A program made the position numbers and the translations under genes. The notes beneath the pieces were generated by a model, which was given only the letters and a program-made list of their open reading frames with translations, was not told where the DNA came from and did no database searches. Shown here piece by piece: positions 1 to 12,001 of a stretch of 64,000 nt of DNA; the first letter of the stretch is position 1, and the number at the start of each line of letters is the position of its first letter. The DNA comes from Tetradesmus obliquus (Eukaryota > Chlorophyta > Chlorophyceae > Sphaeropleales > Scenedesmaceae), in assembly GCA_030272155.1 (NCBI GenBank), contig CP126205.1, forward strand, positions 1,104,501 to 1,168,500. Direction: 5' to 3'.

Positions 1-46
1 TGCTGCTCATGCTCCAATGTTTTGTGTGTGCTCTCCTGCTTTGCAG

Positions 47-2298
47 AGCGCATGAATGGGCTGTATGGCGGGAAGAAGTGGAAGAAGCGTGGCGGCAGGG
101 GCGGCAACATCTTCAAGGTGCCTGAGCCGCTCATTCCCCCGGCAGGTGCACGCATCATGTCGCTGCAGGTGGGTGCATGCCGGTGCTGTGCTGCTGTGTG
201 TGCGGTGTGGTTGCTGCTGTTTGGCCTGCCGGTAATGTGCTCCTGCAGCTCTCTGGGATGCTGGGTCGGACAACACCATATTTTGAGAAATATAACTGCT
301 GCATGATGCGCCTGCGGGGCTTCAGTAGGGGCATCTTTAAGGTGCCTGAGCCGCTCACTCCCCGGCAGGCGCGCGCATCATGTCGCTGCAGGTGCGTGGG
401 TCGCTACGCTGCACGTTCTGCGCTTGCCGCATTATGTTGACGTGTGCAATGTGCAGGTGGTTGCCGCTGTGATGGGCCGTTAAAACATGGTGTTGCTTTT
501 ATTGTCGCTGGGTCTGCACAAGTGATGGCTTGAGTAGGCAGTGGCAGGTGCGGCAACATTTTCAAGGCTCCTGAGCCACTGCTTGCCCCGGCAGGCCCGC
601 ACATCATGTCGCTGCAGGTGTGTTTGGCATGCGCACAGCATGCTGCTAAGCTGTTTTTGTCGTGCCGATTGAGCTGTGGGTGTGCGCAGCAGCAGCTCTG
701 CCGTGCTCATCTGCTCAGGACGCTTTGCTGGACCAACTTTCCTGTGTATCAACATGCTTGGTGCTCAACATGCTTGCATGTTTATCCGAGAAGATGCCTG
801 CCATGCAACCATACAACTAATCTTGGTGGGTGTATACACCTGCCGCCGCCGCTGCTGCTGCTGCTGCAGGATGGCAGCAGCAAGATGTCCAAGTCAGCGG
901 AGAACGATGCCAGCCGCATCAACCTCACCGACTCACCCGACGCCATCAGGAACAAGGCGGGTGGCAGTGTGTGCAAGCAGCGCAACTGAGAGCTACAATA
1001 GAACAGCTAGTGATGGTGCTGCTGCTGCAACTGAATGACGGGGCTGGCATTGGCGACGGCGGCTTTGCATGCTCCTCTTCTCACTGCCGCACTACGCCTC
1101 GCTGCAGCCACCGCGACCGCTGCTGTTTTTAATAGGTGCAGGGCTACACAATGCATGCCTGATCAATTCTATGCCGCAGTCACAGTACCTTTGCTCATGC
1201 TCAGGCTCAGGCTCAGGCTCCGGGTACAAGCCCTTTCATCCTGTTGCTGCTGCTGCTGCTGCCAGGTGAAGCGCTGCAAGACTGACAGCTTCACCCACCT
1301 GGAGTGGGACAATGCGGAGCGGCCGGAGGCGACCAACCTGCTGACGCTGTACCAGCTCAGCACCAGCAAGACGAAGGTGCGCACATTACATCTGCAGCAC
1401 ATGCACAAATATGAGCCCATTCATTCAAGTTGTGTGCTGCAGTGTGGTTTTTGACGGTTCACACCAGTTGCTAACTTCGAAGTTTTGAACGCTCAAACAT
1501 AACAGTAGTAACATAACACATCGCCGTTGCCGCGTGCAGGAGGAGGTGCTGTCAGACATAGAGGGCAAAAACTGGGGCGCCTTCAAGCCCATGCTTGCTT
1601 ATGCCCGCATATTCACTTTACAATAACAGTTAAAGGTAACGTGTTATACACGCTGCCACTGCTTGCAGGAGGAGGTGCTGTCGGACATAGAGGGCAAGAA
1701 CTGGGGCGCCTTCAAGCCCATGCTTGCTGATGCCCGCATATTGCAAATGCACAATAACCATAACAAGTAACGTGTTATATGCGCTGCCACTGCTTGCAGG
1801 AGGAGGTGCTGTCAGACATCGAGGGCAAGAACTGGGGCGCCTTCAAGCCCATGCTTGCTGATGCCCGCATATTGCAAATGACAATAACCATAACAAGTAA
1901 CGTGTTATATGCGCTGCCACTGCTTGCAGGAGGAGGTGCTGTCAGACATCGAGGGCAAGAACTGGGGCGCCTTCAAGCCCATGCTGGCCGTTGCCCTCAC
2001 ACATGCAACAGCAACAAACACTGACATTTACATGCCGCTGCGCTGCCACTGCTTGCAGGATGAGGTGCTGTCAGACATCGAGGGCAAGAACTGGGGCGCC
2101 TTCAAGCCCATGCTGGCTGACGCCCTCATTGCACACCTGGAGCCCATCCAGTCAAAGTATGCAGCCATCATGGCGGACCCCAGCCATGTGGATGACGTGC
2201 TTGACAAGGGAGCAGCAGCAGCAGCGGAGACGGCCAATGCCACGCTGAACCTGGTGAAGGATGCCATGGGCTTTGTGGTGCCCAAACGCGTGTACTGA
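47..2298 (+). CDS. Tryptophanyl-tRNA synthetase, organelle type (3' exons; 5' part outside window)
   Basis: Charges tRNA-Trp with tryptophan, most likely in chloroplast or mitochondrion because the sequence follows the bacterial/organellar class I TrpRS pattern. Visible exons: 47-168 (NLYGG-like start, GGxGG, FKVPEPLIPPAGARIMSLQ), 870-956 (DGSSKMSKSA: the class I KMSKS signature), 1266-1376 (VKRCKTDSF and ERPEATNLL blocks) and terminal exon 2059-2298, ending KRVY and TGA. The visible splice junctions are phase 0. The intron after 956 must use a GC donor (AAG|GCGGGT), since the only nearby GT (961) breaks the frame. The HIGH-motif half lies left of the window. Introns and the downstream flank hold partial copies of three exons (see repeat entries). 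Family call is strong; exon choice at 1540-2059 is inferred from coding continuity. Confidence 0.88.
321..619 (+). repeat. Two decayed copies of the TrpRS FKVPEPL exon inside its own intron
   Basis: Segments 321-391 and 541-619 repeat the 3' half of exon 47-168, including the downstream GCTGCAG|GT donor context. The first reads GIFKVPEPLTP and then shifts frame (CCCGGCAG deletion). The second reads GNIFKAPEPLLAPAGPHIMSLQ, still largely in frame. They look like local duplications in different states of decay. Neither has a clear acceptor, so I do not call them exons. Confidence 0.8.
1540..2119 (+). repeat. Five-unit tandem array of a TrpRS exon start with splice acceptor (~130-bp period)
   Basis: The block encoding EEVLSDIEGKNWGAFKPMLA, each time preceded by a pyrimidine-rich TTGCAG or GTGCAG acceptor, begins at 1540, 1669, 1800, 1930 and 2059 (periods 129, 131, 130, 129). 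Only the last unit continues into the true terminal exon (ADALIAHLEP...). Units 1-4 run into ATGCCCGCATATT or similar sequence with no donor nearby. Unit 4 is in frame with unit 5 and stop-free, so its acceptor at 1929 could give a protein with a 43-residue insertion. Copies are near-identical at the nucleotide level, so the array is young. Confidence 0.92.
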
Positions 2299-2514
2299 AG
2301 TTAGGATAGCGGCTGGCTCCTGCGCCGCTACCATGAGTTGCTCAATTGGCGCTGCCAGCTGTGTGATGTTCTGCACACTGTATGTTGTCTTGGCAGTGCG
2401 AGCACAGCTGTGTGTGTGGGCTGCAAATTGCACTCACCACTGGCTTGCAGCTGCCGTGCAAGGTGGGCATTCTAAAAGTCTTGGATGATCACTGGCTGGC
2501 ATGTTTAGCGCTGA

Positions 2515-2790
2515 CCCTGGTGAAGGATGCCATGGGCTTTGTGGTGCCCAAGCGCGTGTACTAAGCGCTTGTATCTTATAAGCGAGGTGTGTGCGTGTGT
2601 TGCTAGGCTCCATGGCTGCTGACTGGGTGGCGGAAGCATACATTGCCTGAACACACACGTCAGTTTACACGCTGCAGCATCATGCAGCCCTCATGGAAGA
2701 CCCCAGCCAAGTGGATGACTCGCTTTATCAGGGTGCAGCAGCAGCAGCAGCAGCAGCAACAGAGACCGTTAATGCCATGCTGAATCTGTG
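2515..2790 (+). pseudogene. Downstream duplicate fragments of the TrpRS terminal exon
   Basis: 2515-2564 is an almost exact copy of the last 15 codons (LVKDAMGFVVPKRVY) with TAA replacing TGA. About 110 bp later, 2670-2790 repeats the preceding part of the exon (MEDPSQVDDSLYQG, poly-Ala, TETVNAMLNL) with several substitutions and no continuation. The two pieces are in swapped order relative to the gene. They look like non-functional local duplications lying beyond the real stop codon at 2298. Confidence 0.8.
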
Positions 2791-2799
2791 GGCTTTGCG

Positions 2800-4069
2800 G
2801 TACCCTGATTCGTGTGTGGAGTGCTGCTGCTGTTGCTTCTTCTTCTGGTGCTGCTGCTGCTGCTGCCATGGCAGCCATAGCTGCGGCTGACCGTGTGATG
2901 GTGTGGTACGGCATTGCATCTGTTCGCATATGAGCGTGCGCAGGCGTGCTTGCGTCAGCTGCAAGATGCACCGTACCATGTGTAGCCATATGGTCCAGCA
3001 GCTGCCTTGCATGGCTTTGCGCAATCAAGTACGTGTTTTTTTTTGCACGATCAACCACGTGCATCCTGACGTTTGAAGTGTTTTCTCTGGTCATCGGACA
3101 TGTGCCAGCGCAATTCAGCATGCGACCTCCGCAGCGTGTTGGCCGCAGCGCACCAGCAGCTGCAGCAACCGCTGGTGCTGCTGCAGAATGAATCGTGCTG
3201 CTGCAGTATACATCACCCACCTGTTTGGTCAGTGCAATGGCCGGTCAAAGTCGACTTGGGACTTTGGAGCTGCAAGTCCAGCTGTTTGGGCGGCTCGCTG
3301 TGTGTGTTGTGTCGCGTGGATGCACCCGCTTGCAAGTGCGTACGCGTGCACTTGCACTGGACATTGGTGGTGCCCACACGCCAACATTAGAATGGCACCG
3401 GCCACACGCGCTGTCGACTGGGCAACTGCCGTAAGCTATGTATGCATCTCTGGCAGGTTGGCGGGCTCATATCAGTCAGTCCTGACTGTGCAGGCCATTC
3501 AAGCACTGCTGCCACGGTTTGACGCTGTCGTTATTGGCAATCAAGAGCTTTCTGCTTCGTCTGAGTTGTAACGGTCGCAGAAATCACTGCAGTGGCCTTG
3601 CCAGTTGCTTTGATGATCGGCTGGAACCCTGCCTGCATGACTGATGAGCAACATCTGCCATACTGCAGCAACCCCTGTGTACCACCACCTTGCTTAAATC
3701 TCCTGCAGCACCCTGGCAGCTTGAGTGACTGGAGCCTTTGAGGCTGCTGAGCAATTACAATACAGTACATGTAGGAACCCAATTCCATTATTTTCCACTG
3801 ACGAGGCAATTCGGCTACGCGTACCACACAACGGTGGCAGGGAGGAACAATGCGTGTTCAGGTACTAGGGGTCTGAACAGCGTCACTTGCCAGCCGCAGC
3901 TGTGCCACTTGACCAGTGACCAGTCCACATACACGAGCCTGGCCAGTAGTGCCAGCGACGAGTTTGCAGTGCCAGATAACTTGTACTTGATGTGATTGAA
4001 GCCCCATCCCAGCCTGTGCAGGATCCTTGTTTCCAGTTACCAGTTACCAGTTACCAAAGTAGGGCCGCA
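2800..4069. other. Non-coding stretch, no gene recognised
   Basis: Apart from CTG/CAG runs around 2820-2870 and 3150-3200 I see no conserved protein pattern, RNA gene or mobile element here. Short open frames on both strands are Ala/Gln/Cys-rich products of the CAG/CTG bias. Confidence 0.5.
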
Positions 4070-5105
4070 GGCCCACCCACTAAGGAGCCAGACAAGGCTC
4101 ATGGGGTCCAGAAAGCACTGAGATGACATCTGAAACCAAGCAAGATCTAAACAAGATCAAGCGCAAACAGCACACACTGTGCTAAGCGGCATCCACTGCA
4201 ACCATCATCAGCACCAGCACTGTGCTAAGCGGCATCCTGTACCGACAGCAGAGTCATAGGGGCGCAGCAGGCCCACTCACAATCAAAGCCAAAAGAGGCT
4301 CATCTGGTCCAGCAAATCACTGACAAACCTCAGCAGGCCGAAAAGAAGCAGATTCTGACACAAATCAAGCGCAAACAGCACACACTGTGCTAAGCGGCAT
4401 CCACTGCAACCAACATCAGCACCAGCACTGTGCTAAGCGGCATCCTGTACCAACAGCAGAGTCATAGGGGCGCAACAGGCCCACTCACAATCAAAGCCAA
4501 AAGAGGCTCATCTGGTCCAGCAAATCAGTGACACATCATCGACCTCAGCAGGCCGAATTAAAGCAGAATCTGACGCAAATCAAGCGCAAACAGCCACACT
4601 GTGCCAAGCGGCATCCACTGCAACCATCATCAGCACCAGCACTGTGCTAAGCGGCATCCTGTACCAACAGCAGAGTCCTAGGGGGGCAACAGGCCCACCC
4701 ACAATCAAGCCAAAAGAGGTTCATCTGGTCCAGCAAATCAGTGACAAACCATCAACCTCAGCAGGCCGAAATGAAGCAGAATCTGACACAAATCAAGCGC
4801 AACAGCACACACTGTGCTAAGCGGCATCCACTGCAACCATCATCAGCACCAGCACTGTGCTAAGCGGCATCCTGTACCAACAGCAGAGTCCTAGGGGGGC
4901 AACAGGCCCACTCACAATCAAAGCCAAAAGAGGCTCATTTGGTCCAGCAAATCAGTGACAAATCATCGACCTCAGCAGGCCAAAATGACGCAGAATGTAA
5001 CTCAAATCAAGCGCAAACAGCACACACTGTGCTAAGTGGCATCCACTGCAACCATCATCAGCACCAGCACTGTGCTAAGCGGCATCCTGTTTCAACACTG
5101 AGTTT
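4070..5105. repeat. Tandem repeat, ~213-bp unit, about five copies
   Basis: The landmark AAGCGCAAACAGCACACACTG recurs with small changes at about 4159, 4367, 4582, 4795 and 5009 (periods 208, 215, 213, 214). Each unit contains a smaller internal duplication, CTGTGCTAAGCGGCATCC, twice about 50 bp apart. Copies differ by a few substitutions and single-base indels. No coding capacity is apparent. This is a local minisatellite/satellite block between the TrpRS and GTPase genes. Confidence 0.9.
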
Positions 5106-5366
5106 GATATCAATCAGGCCGCCATCATGCTCAGTCCCACTGCTAAGCTTGCACTGTGCATCCGGCGCTTCTGCTCACCCACTTGCACGGGTACTGCTGC
5201 AGTGCATTTCGGCAAACATATGATGTGTGCGCACGGAGTGCTGTGCCACCTGCTTCCATGCGGATTGCAGCAGTAGCAGCAGCTTCTGATTATAGCCAGC
5301 CCGCCGCGAACCTTGTGTGCTTGCTGCATGCATGCGCGCGATATGGCTCGGGCCAGATGTGTCCAT

Positions 5367-8300
5367 TCAAAGGTAAAAGTACCCGCCGCTCCCGCAGCCA
5401 GCATACCCTGTGTAGGGGCGTGCCAGCAGCAGCATGTCTTCGTAGTCATCACCGTAATCGTCACAACCCAGCAGCACTATGCGCGGCTGAGGCGGCTCGC
5501 ATGCAAGGAGGTGAGGCAGCGTGATGTTGTACTGTACAGGCTGAGGCGGCTGGATCTGCTGCTGCTGCCTCCGGGTGCGCTCCTGCTGGAGCTCCAGCTG
5601 CGCATGCTGCAGACTCTCTGCTGCTGCAGCTGCAGCCGCTCTGGCGTCTGCAGCTGCGTTGTTAGCGGCCACTTTGTCGGCAGCTGCAGCAGCAGCCTGC
5701 TGCACTGAGCGCATGTAGCTCCGCAGGCAGCCCATCATGCTGTCAATTGTGCTCTGCTCAAAACTCTGGTGTTTGGCTGAGCATTGTGGGAAGCTTGCCT
5801 GCTGTGCTGCTTCACGCTCAAAGCACTCCATCGCAGCCTGCAACACCACCCATGTAACGAAGCGCAGGCGGCAGCAGCAGAGTTGAAGTCAAGTGTGTCA
5901 GTGCGCAGGCTTGAGGTACATGCATGTTGCATGTCCGAACAGCTGACTGGCCAGCGACAAATCAGCTGTGTGAAGTCAGTCGCCATAGACAAGGCAACTG
6001 CAACTGAAGAAGCTCACTGTTGACGAAAGTTGCAATCGCGGCGCAGTTATGGAGCAGCAGCAGAAGCGGCCACAGCAGCAAGGTGTAGAAAGTCCACCAT
6101 GCTTGCTGTCATGCAGGATGTTCAAGAAGCACGGCTTACCCTTGCAGCTGATTCCGCACTTGCAGAGTCGCTCAAACCGCTGAGCAACAGCTCCTGCAGC
6201 TTCCTCTGCAGGTTGCCGACTGCCGCATGCTGTGCGTTGCGCAGCACTGCTTCGCCATACTGGGCTGTTCTGTGCCGAAGCTCAGCTGCGGCAACTGTAG
6301 CAGTCTCCTCAGCAGCCCTGGCCGCTGCTGCTGCTGCGCTGACGTGGCTCAGGACCTTGGATGACCACTGCGCTGCCTGATGCCTCAGGCGCTCAATAGC
6401 TGGTGCCTGTGCTGCCTGGAAGCACTCAAGCTTTCGGGTCCTGGGACTTGTCATGAAGTTGGTTGCCCTGGTGAAGTCTGCAAAGAGGCGCGCGGACGCT
6501 TTCTGCAAGCATTACAGTACAGCAGGCAGGTGCTGTTAGGTTTCAAACACTCACTGCAGGTGCAGCTCACACTACTGTATTACCTACAGGTTGGATGGAG
6601 GGCTAGGATTACAGCAGCTTCAATGCTGGCAACTTACACACACCGGCAAGCATTGCACAAGGAAGGCCCCACTTCGTTACCACAGCCCATATTGTTCCAG
6701 CAATCTGCCCCCTTTCACGCCACATGCTCGCGTCATTTGTAACTGGTCACACACTTGTTGCTTAGATTCTGCTGCAGGTGGCAACAAACATAGCCTCACC
6801 TTCAGCTCGTGCTCTGCTCCAGTATTGTCACAGCAGGAAGGCGGGATGCGCGCATTGACAGTGTCCACAAAGCGCTGCCACACTGCATCAGCAGCGTCAC
6901 GCACCACGCTGGCGGCAAGAGCCTTCATGCAGCCTGCATGCGTTGCCTCACATGCTTGCAGGACAGCTGCAGCAACCTGGTCTTGCTGCGCTGGTGTCAA
7001 GCTTGATTGAGCAGGCGCGCTGCGCAGCTCGGCCGTGACTTATGCCAGCACGTCCTGCAAACAGAGATCGCGGCAACACCGCTGTCATTTGGTCAAGCAG
7101 GCGCAACTTGTGATACCTTTGTCTACTGATTGCACCCTTATTTGCACCCAGCCACATTTGAAGTGCAAGCGCAACGCTGCCGTGCATGTCACAAGTGTCC
7201 CAGCAAAGCACTGAGAACGTCATTTGGTCAGCCACACATGGCATCAACTGGTGCATGCAAAATGCACACCTGATGTGCCTCCCGCAGTCCATCCAGCGCG
7301 TTGCAAAAGTCCTCTAGCTCCTGCGTCCCCTGCTTGTAGCTCTGGATAGCTGCTTCCTTTGCCTGCAGGCCCTGCTGTAGCTGCGCATGTGCTGCTGCTG
7401 CCAAGCGCCCCTCACATGCCTGCAGGCCTGCAGTCCTTGCAGCTGCCATTGCTGCCGCCAGCTCTGCCTGTGCCACAGCAGACAGGTCTGCTAGCGTGGG
7501 GTTGTTGGAGGCTGTGTTGATGTCTGCAGCAGCTGCTGCAATGGCGCCTTCAAGCACCGACATGGTGGCTGCATGTTTGGCCTGCAGGCAGCAACCGCAG
7601 AAGGCGGAGTTCCCACAACTCTGGTCAGTGAGCAAGCAATCAGCATTTTGAATGCACTCAGCTGCATGAGTGCCGTTGCATTGCTTCGCAGGATAGCTGG
7701 CAACCAGTCAGCATCCCTTCAGCTGCAGTCCAAAGATGCGTCCAAATGCACCTCGCTCGCGCTTCTTTCCCACCACCTCACACATACCCAGCATCAAACC
7801 CCGCAACCCCGAGACAACCGCATACCTCAAAGACATCACCAGCTGCATCTGTGCTGCCGCAGCCTGCCATTGCCTGCAGCAGCTCCTGCAGATCCACCTC
7901 TTCCAGCACACACGCCTTGGCCTGCTGCACACAGTCACGCAGTGCCAGAGCCGCCTCTGCCTCCCGCCGCATGATCCGCTCACACACCAACTGCAGGCTA
8001 GGTTTCACACCAGCAGCAAAACTCACCCAGGCGGCAAGCTTCTCGCGCTGGTCGTCGTCTGTGCTGCAGCTGCTGGCTGCTGTGTTGAACATGCAAAGAG
8101 CAGAAGACAGGGCTTCCTGCAAACAGCAAGTACATGTACATACAGCAGGACATGCAGAAACAGCAGTTGCTGACATCCGCACCCTGGAAGATACATTGAC
8201 TTCGCCTTTGTCTGGCTCGCAACATCCCTACGTGTGTCTCCCAATCAACTATCAACAATGTGGCCAGAGGTCAACAGCAAAAGTGCAGCCCCTAGCCATG

Positions 8301-10330
8301 GCAGTGATTTGCTGTTGTCATCAGTTTAGCACCTAGAGGTTAAAAGCTAACAAATGTTCTTGTGCAGCAAGCAATTGAGATGTGGCTGGCCACCACACTC
8401 AGACACATGACACCCATCAAAGCCACATATCCATTTTATTATTTGCATGCCGCACCTTGTGCAATGCCTCAGCCTCCTCAACGCTGCTGCAGCTGCCAAG
8501 CCCCTCTGCAGCAGCACTGTAGCAGCTCGCTGCTGCCACCTTGGCCTTGTCGAGCTCAGCAGCAATCACAGACCTCCAAACACTGCCCAGGCTGCGGATC
8601 AAGCCGTCCCTGTCGATGTTGACAGCAGCAATGGCTGCCTGCAGCAGCCGTACCATCAGGGGCCCTGTCAAAGGGGCGCCGTTGATGCTCTCGGGTCTTA
8701 CGGTTTGGTAGACTGATTCAGACAGCTGCTGGACACCCTATTGTACAGGGGCATTCGTCATTGACATGACGGTGTCAGTGAGAGGGTTTTTTTGAAGGAG
8801 CTGATGCATAGCCAGGCTATGCGGCCCATATGGCGTGCAGGGCAGTTTGAGCTGTAGAAGCCATAACATACGCATCTGTTTTTATTTCGACAAGGAACGC
8901 AAGCCTCAAACTTGGCACGGCAATCCACCTTTCATCCAACAACATGTTGTGAAGCAGCTGTAGCATAACATTGATATGACAGCGTCAGACAGCAGCAGCA
9001 TAGAGTTATGCAGCATGCGCACGGCAGATCCAAGGCTGCTGGCATAGCATTCCCTTGCGTGGAATTAAAGTCGATCAGGCAGCCCACCTGTAGGAACTCC
9101 TGGCTCAATTCATTATCACCAGCGTTCTGGATCGCCCTGCCATTGCCAGCATGTGGCGTTGTCAGCGCACAGCAGCTGCGGCAGTTAAGCACAGACTTGA
9201 TGAGGCCCCTGGTGGCATTGGCTGCCATGCGAGCACTCATCTCTGCAGGTGCAGCACCCCGCAAGTCCATGTCTGCCAGGTGCTTGGTCTCAAGCTCTGT
9301 TGTTGGCGAGCCCTGCAGCATAGCAAGGGCATGGCAGCACTGAGTGCACCATGCATCCATGGCTTGCTGGCCAGCAGCAGTCCAGAGCTGCAGTAGCATA
9401 CTGCAAGTTGCAGCAATGTAGTGGGATGTCAAGCACTGTACAACGACCAACGTGCCAAGCAAAGACTAAAGCGCACCTCAAAGCTCAGCCGGTGATCACG
9501 GATCACCAGCAGCAGGTGCGGCACGCTGCAGGCGGTGCTCTCGTCGCTGCACAGGCTCTGCAGGATGCATGCTGCGTTGAAGAGGCCGCTGATGCAGTGG
9601 CTGTTGATGGCAAGCATCTGGTTCACAAGCAGCACACTGGAAATGAGCCCGGCAAGGGAGACCAGGGCCGAGCTGACCTGGGTAGTGGTCTGCATGAACA
9701 GCACAGCATTGACAGTGGCAGCAGCGACCCACGTGTGAGGAGTAAATGGGGCATGGTGTAGCAGCATGACAGCTGCAGCTGTTGCAAGTGATGTGGTATA
9801 TCTGCTTGGAGGCAGGCGTGTGGCTTGAATAGCCCCATTAATTGCTGCCTGCAGTTCGGTTCTCGCCAGCTTGTGCTGCGGCGTTTACTGGCATGGCACC
9901 TCCAGGCATCTGTCACACAGCACAAGCTGGGGTCAAGCATTTGGACTGCATGTACAGGTGCATGACCTTGTCATCTTTGATAGACAGTCTTGTTGCACTG
10001 ACTGTTACGCTCACCTCAAAGCTTGCTGTGCCTTCACTGTCCAGGAACAGCACAGCACAGTCCTCGCCTGATGCGCTGCTCTGCACTGCCCGGGGCAGCA
10101 GCCACAGGCCATGCGTGCAGGGGTCACTTAAGCTGCTGACACCAAAGCCGTTAGGAGTCTTGGCCAGGCGGTTGAGCAGGTACGACTTGCCGCAGCGTGT
10201 ATCTCCGGCTATGGACACCACCGCCAAGCGCGTGCTGCCTTGGGCCTCTAAGAAGGCAGCAGCTTTGGGGCACATCTCAAAGCCGCTAGCTGCAGTGTGG
10301 CGCACAAGTTGAATGGCTGAAGCACGTTGC

Positions 10331-10384
<54 letters not shown>

Positions 10385-10688
10385 GCATGCTGCGCGTGTT
10401 CTGCGCCTGTGCTGGTAGTTGCATCTACAATGCTTTGCTGTTCTGCATCCGAGTCCGCTTCTGTGTTGCATGCCGCATCTTCACTGGTTCGCTGCTCTGC
10501 ATCCGAGCTGGCCCCTGCAGGGCTTTGCTGCCCTGCACTCAAGTTGGCCACTATGGTGGTTTGCTGCTTTTTCCCAAGCTGGCTACTGCAATAGCCTGCT
10601 GCTCTCCATCTGAGCTGGCATCAGGGCTGCGATTCTGTTCCACTGGGTAGCTTGCAAGGCCTGTTTGGGTAAATGCCGAGCTGGACAT
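5367..10688 (-). CDS. Guanylate-binding protein / atlastin-type large GTPase
   Basis: Dynamin-superfamily GTPase. Exons on the minus strand: about 10688-10015, 9689-9477, 9387-9088, 8728-8456, 8116-7826, 7581-7270, about 7054-6800, 6502-6140 and 5837-5367 (TGA). All assigned introns are phase 0. The first exon carries a Gln-rich leader and the P-loop GDTRCGKS. It is followed by LFLDSEGT (switch II DxxG), SSVLLVNQ, and the GBP-type RD motif in VIRDHRL. Later exons match the GBP helical region (LSQEFLQ, INGAPLTGPLM), then a long Ala/Gln-rich coiled coil. Two oddities: a one-base frame break near 10551-10570 between ATG 10688 and the P-loop frame, and an in-frame TAA (7042-7040) just inside exon 7 unless a later acceptor is used. 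Function in algae is unknown; membrane remodelling is the family role. Confidence 0.8.
10327..10383. repeat. CTG/CAG trinucleotide tract encoding polyglutamine
   Basis: Nearly pure CTG repeat on the plus strand, read as about 19 consecutive Gln codons on the minus strand within the leader of the GBP-like GTPase, ahead of the P-loop. Similar long tracts occur at 15418-15460 and 27861-27915 in intronic or flanking positions. Confidence 0.9.
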
Positions 10689-12001
10689 GCTCGTGCAGCC
10701 ACTGCTGTTTGGCGGGAAGGCGCCTACCGGACAGACAGGCCTGGGCTCTATCACTGATGCTATTTCATATGAACAGCACCAAAGCGGCATGTTGTTGTTG
10801 CCTCTAGTTTTCGCATCTAGAGTACTTCGAAGGGCGGAAGCTGCGCATTCCACTGCCGGCCCGGGCCGCAAAAAGGAGCAGGACTTTATAACAAATTTAC
10901 CTCTGCCATTTCAGCATGATGATGGATGCATCATATGACGCTTGTGCACATACAGCCACTCAAGGAGCCTGCTTTACCCTACTCGCACAGGGTTCTAGGG
11001 TTCTTTCCCGCTGGTTGCCAGCTTCCGTTGGAAGCTGCTCACAACGGAAAATACTGGCCAGGTTTTACGCTGAATGTACAGACAGATTCACATTTCTGTG
11101 TCCACTGTTTACACAGTTTAACGAGTGCAAGGCAGCCCTGCCGCGCTGTACTGCAGTGCAGCAGCATTGATGCTTGCCAATGCTGCAGCTGATCGAGGCA
11201 GCTTGGTCAGGCTGTCGACATCATCAATGATTGCAGCAGAGAAAAACACTGTATAATCACCAAGACTTTACCATTGCAGCAAAAACAAGCAGTATGATTT
11301 GACATCAGCCCACCCTGGGGTGTAACATGGCAATCGCTTTCACTATGGGACCAGCAGGCTGCCTGCTGACTAAACGAGGGCTGCGTAGCAAAGGGCCCAC
11401 TCTGGCTGACAATAAATCTCTCCACAAGGAACAACTTTTCCGCTGATGCAGTGCTTAACAACTCATGCAGTCCCAAGACGGGTCAGTCATCCTTGCAACT
11501 GCAAGCAGCAGCAAACAGGCGGATGCAAATCTTGGCGACATGGAGCTACTTACAGAGTACAGTATGCAGGACCGTAACAGCTGTTGTTGCCCAGTTTGGT
11601 TGCACTGTGTGCCGTGTGCTGGGCTGCAGCTGCCGCAGACCAACTTTGATTGCACTGCTAGCGCTGCATAAGCACAGCTGGCTCTGCCATATCTGCCGCT
11701 CTGTCACTGCTGCAACCAGCATGCACTGCTATCAGTGGCAACAGCTGACAGCAGACAACAATCACACGCGCCCCACCTGGCTCTGGCACTCGACGCGACT
11801 GAACTGCTGATGGCGCGCAGCCGTCACGGAACACTAACTGACAGTCTGCCGCCGATTACAGCTGTGTCCAGGAGCATCATAGCCATGCAATTCTTGGCTG
11901 CACCGCTGCGCAACTTGGGGCTGTGCTGTGTTGTTGACTTGCTGCTCATTTGGCATCAATACTGTAGGTGACGTGAACACCGCTTGCGTACTGTAGCAGT
12001 A
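10689..12001. other. Non-coding stretch, upstream of the GTPase
   Basis: No recognisable gene. The region just above 10688 is the likely promoter and leader of the minus-strand GTPase. Short frames at 10916-11810 have no family resemblance. Confidence 0.45.

Noticed and set aside
10313..10594. Plus-strand Cys-rich open frame over the CTG tract
   Set aside because: Poly-Cys/Leu translation of a CTG microsatellite opposite the GTPase coding exon.
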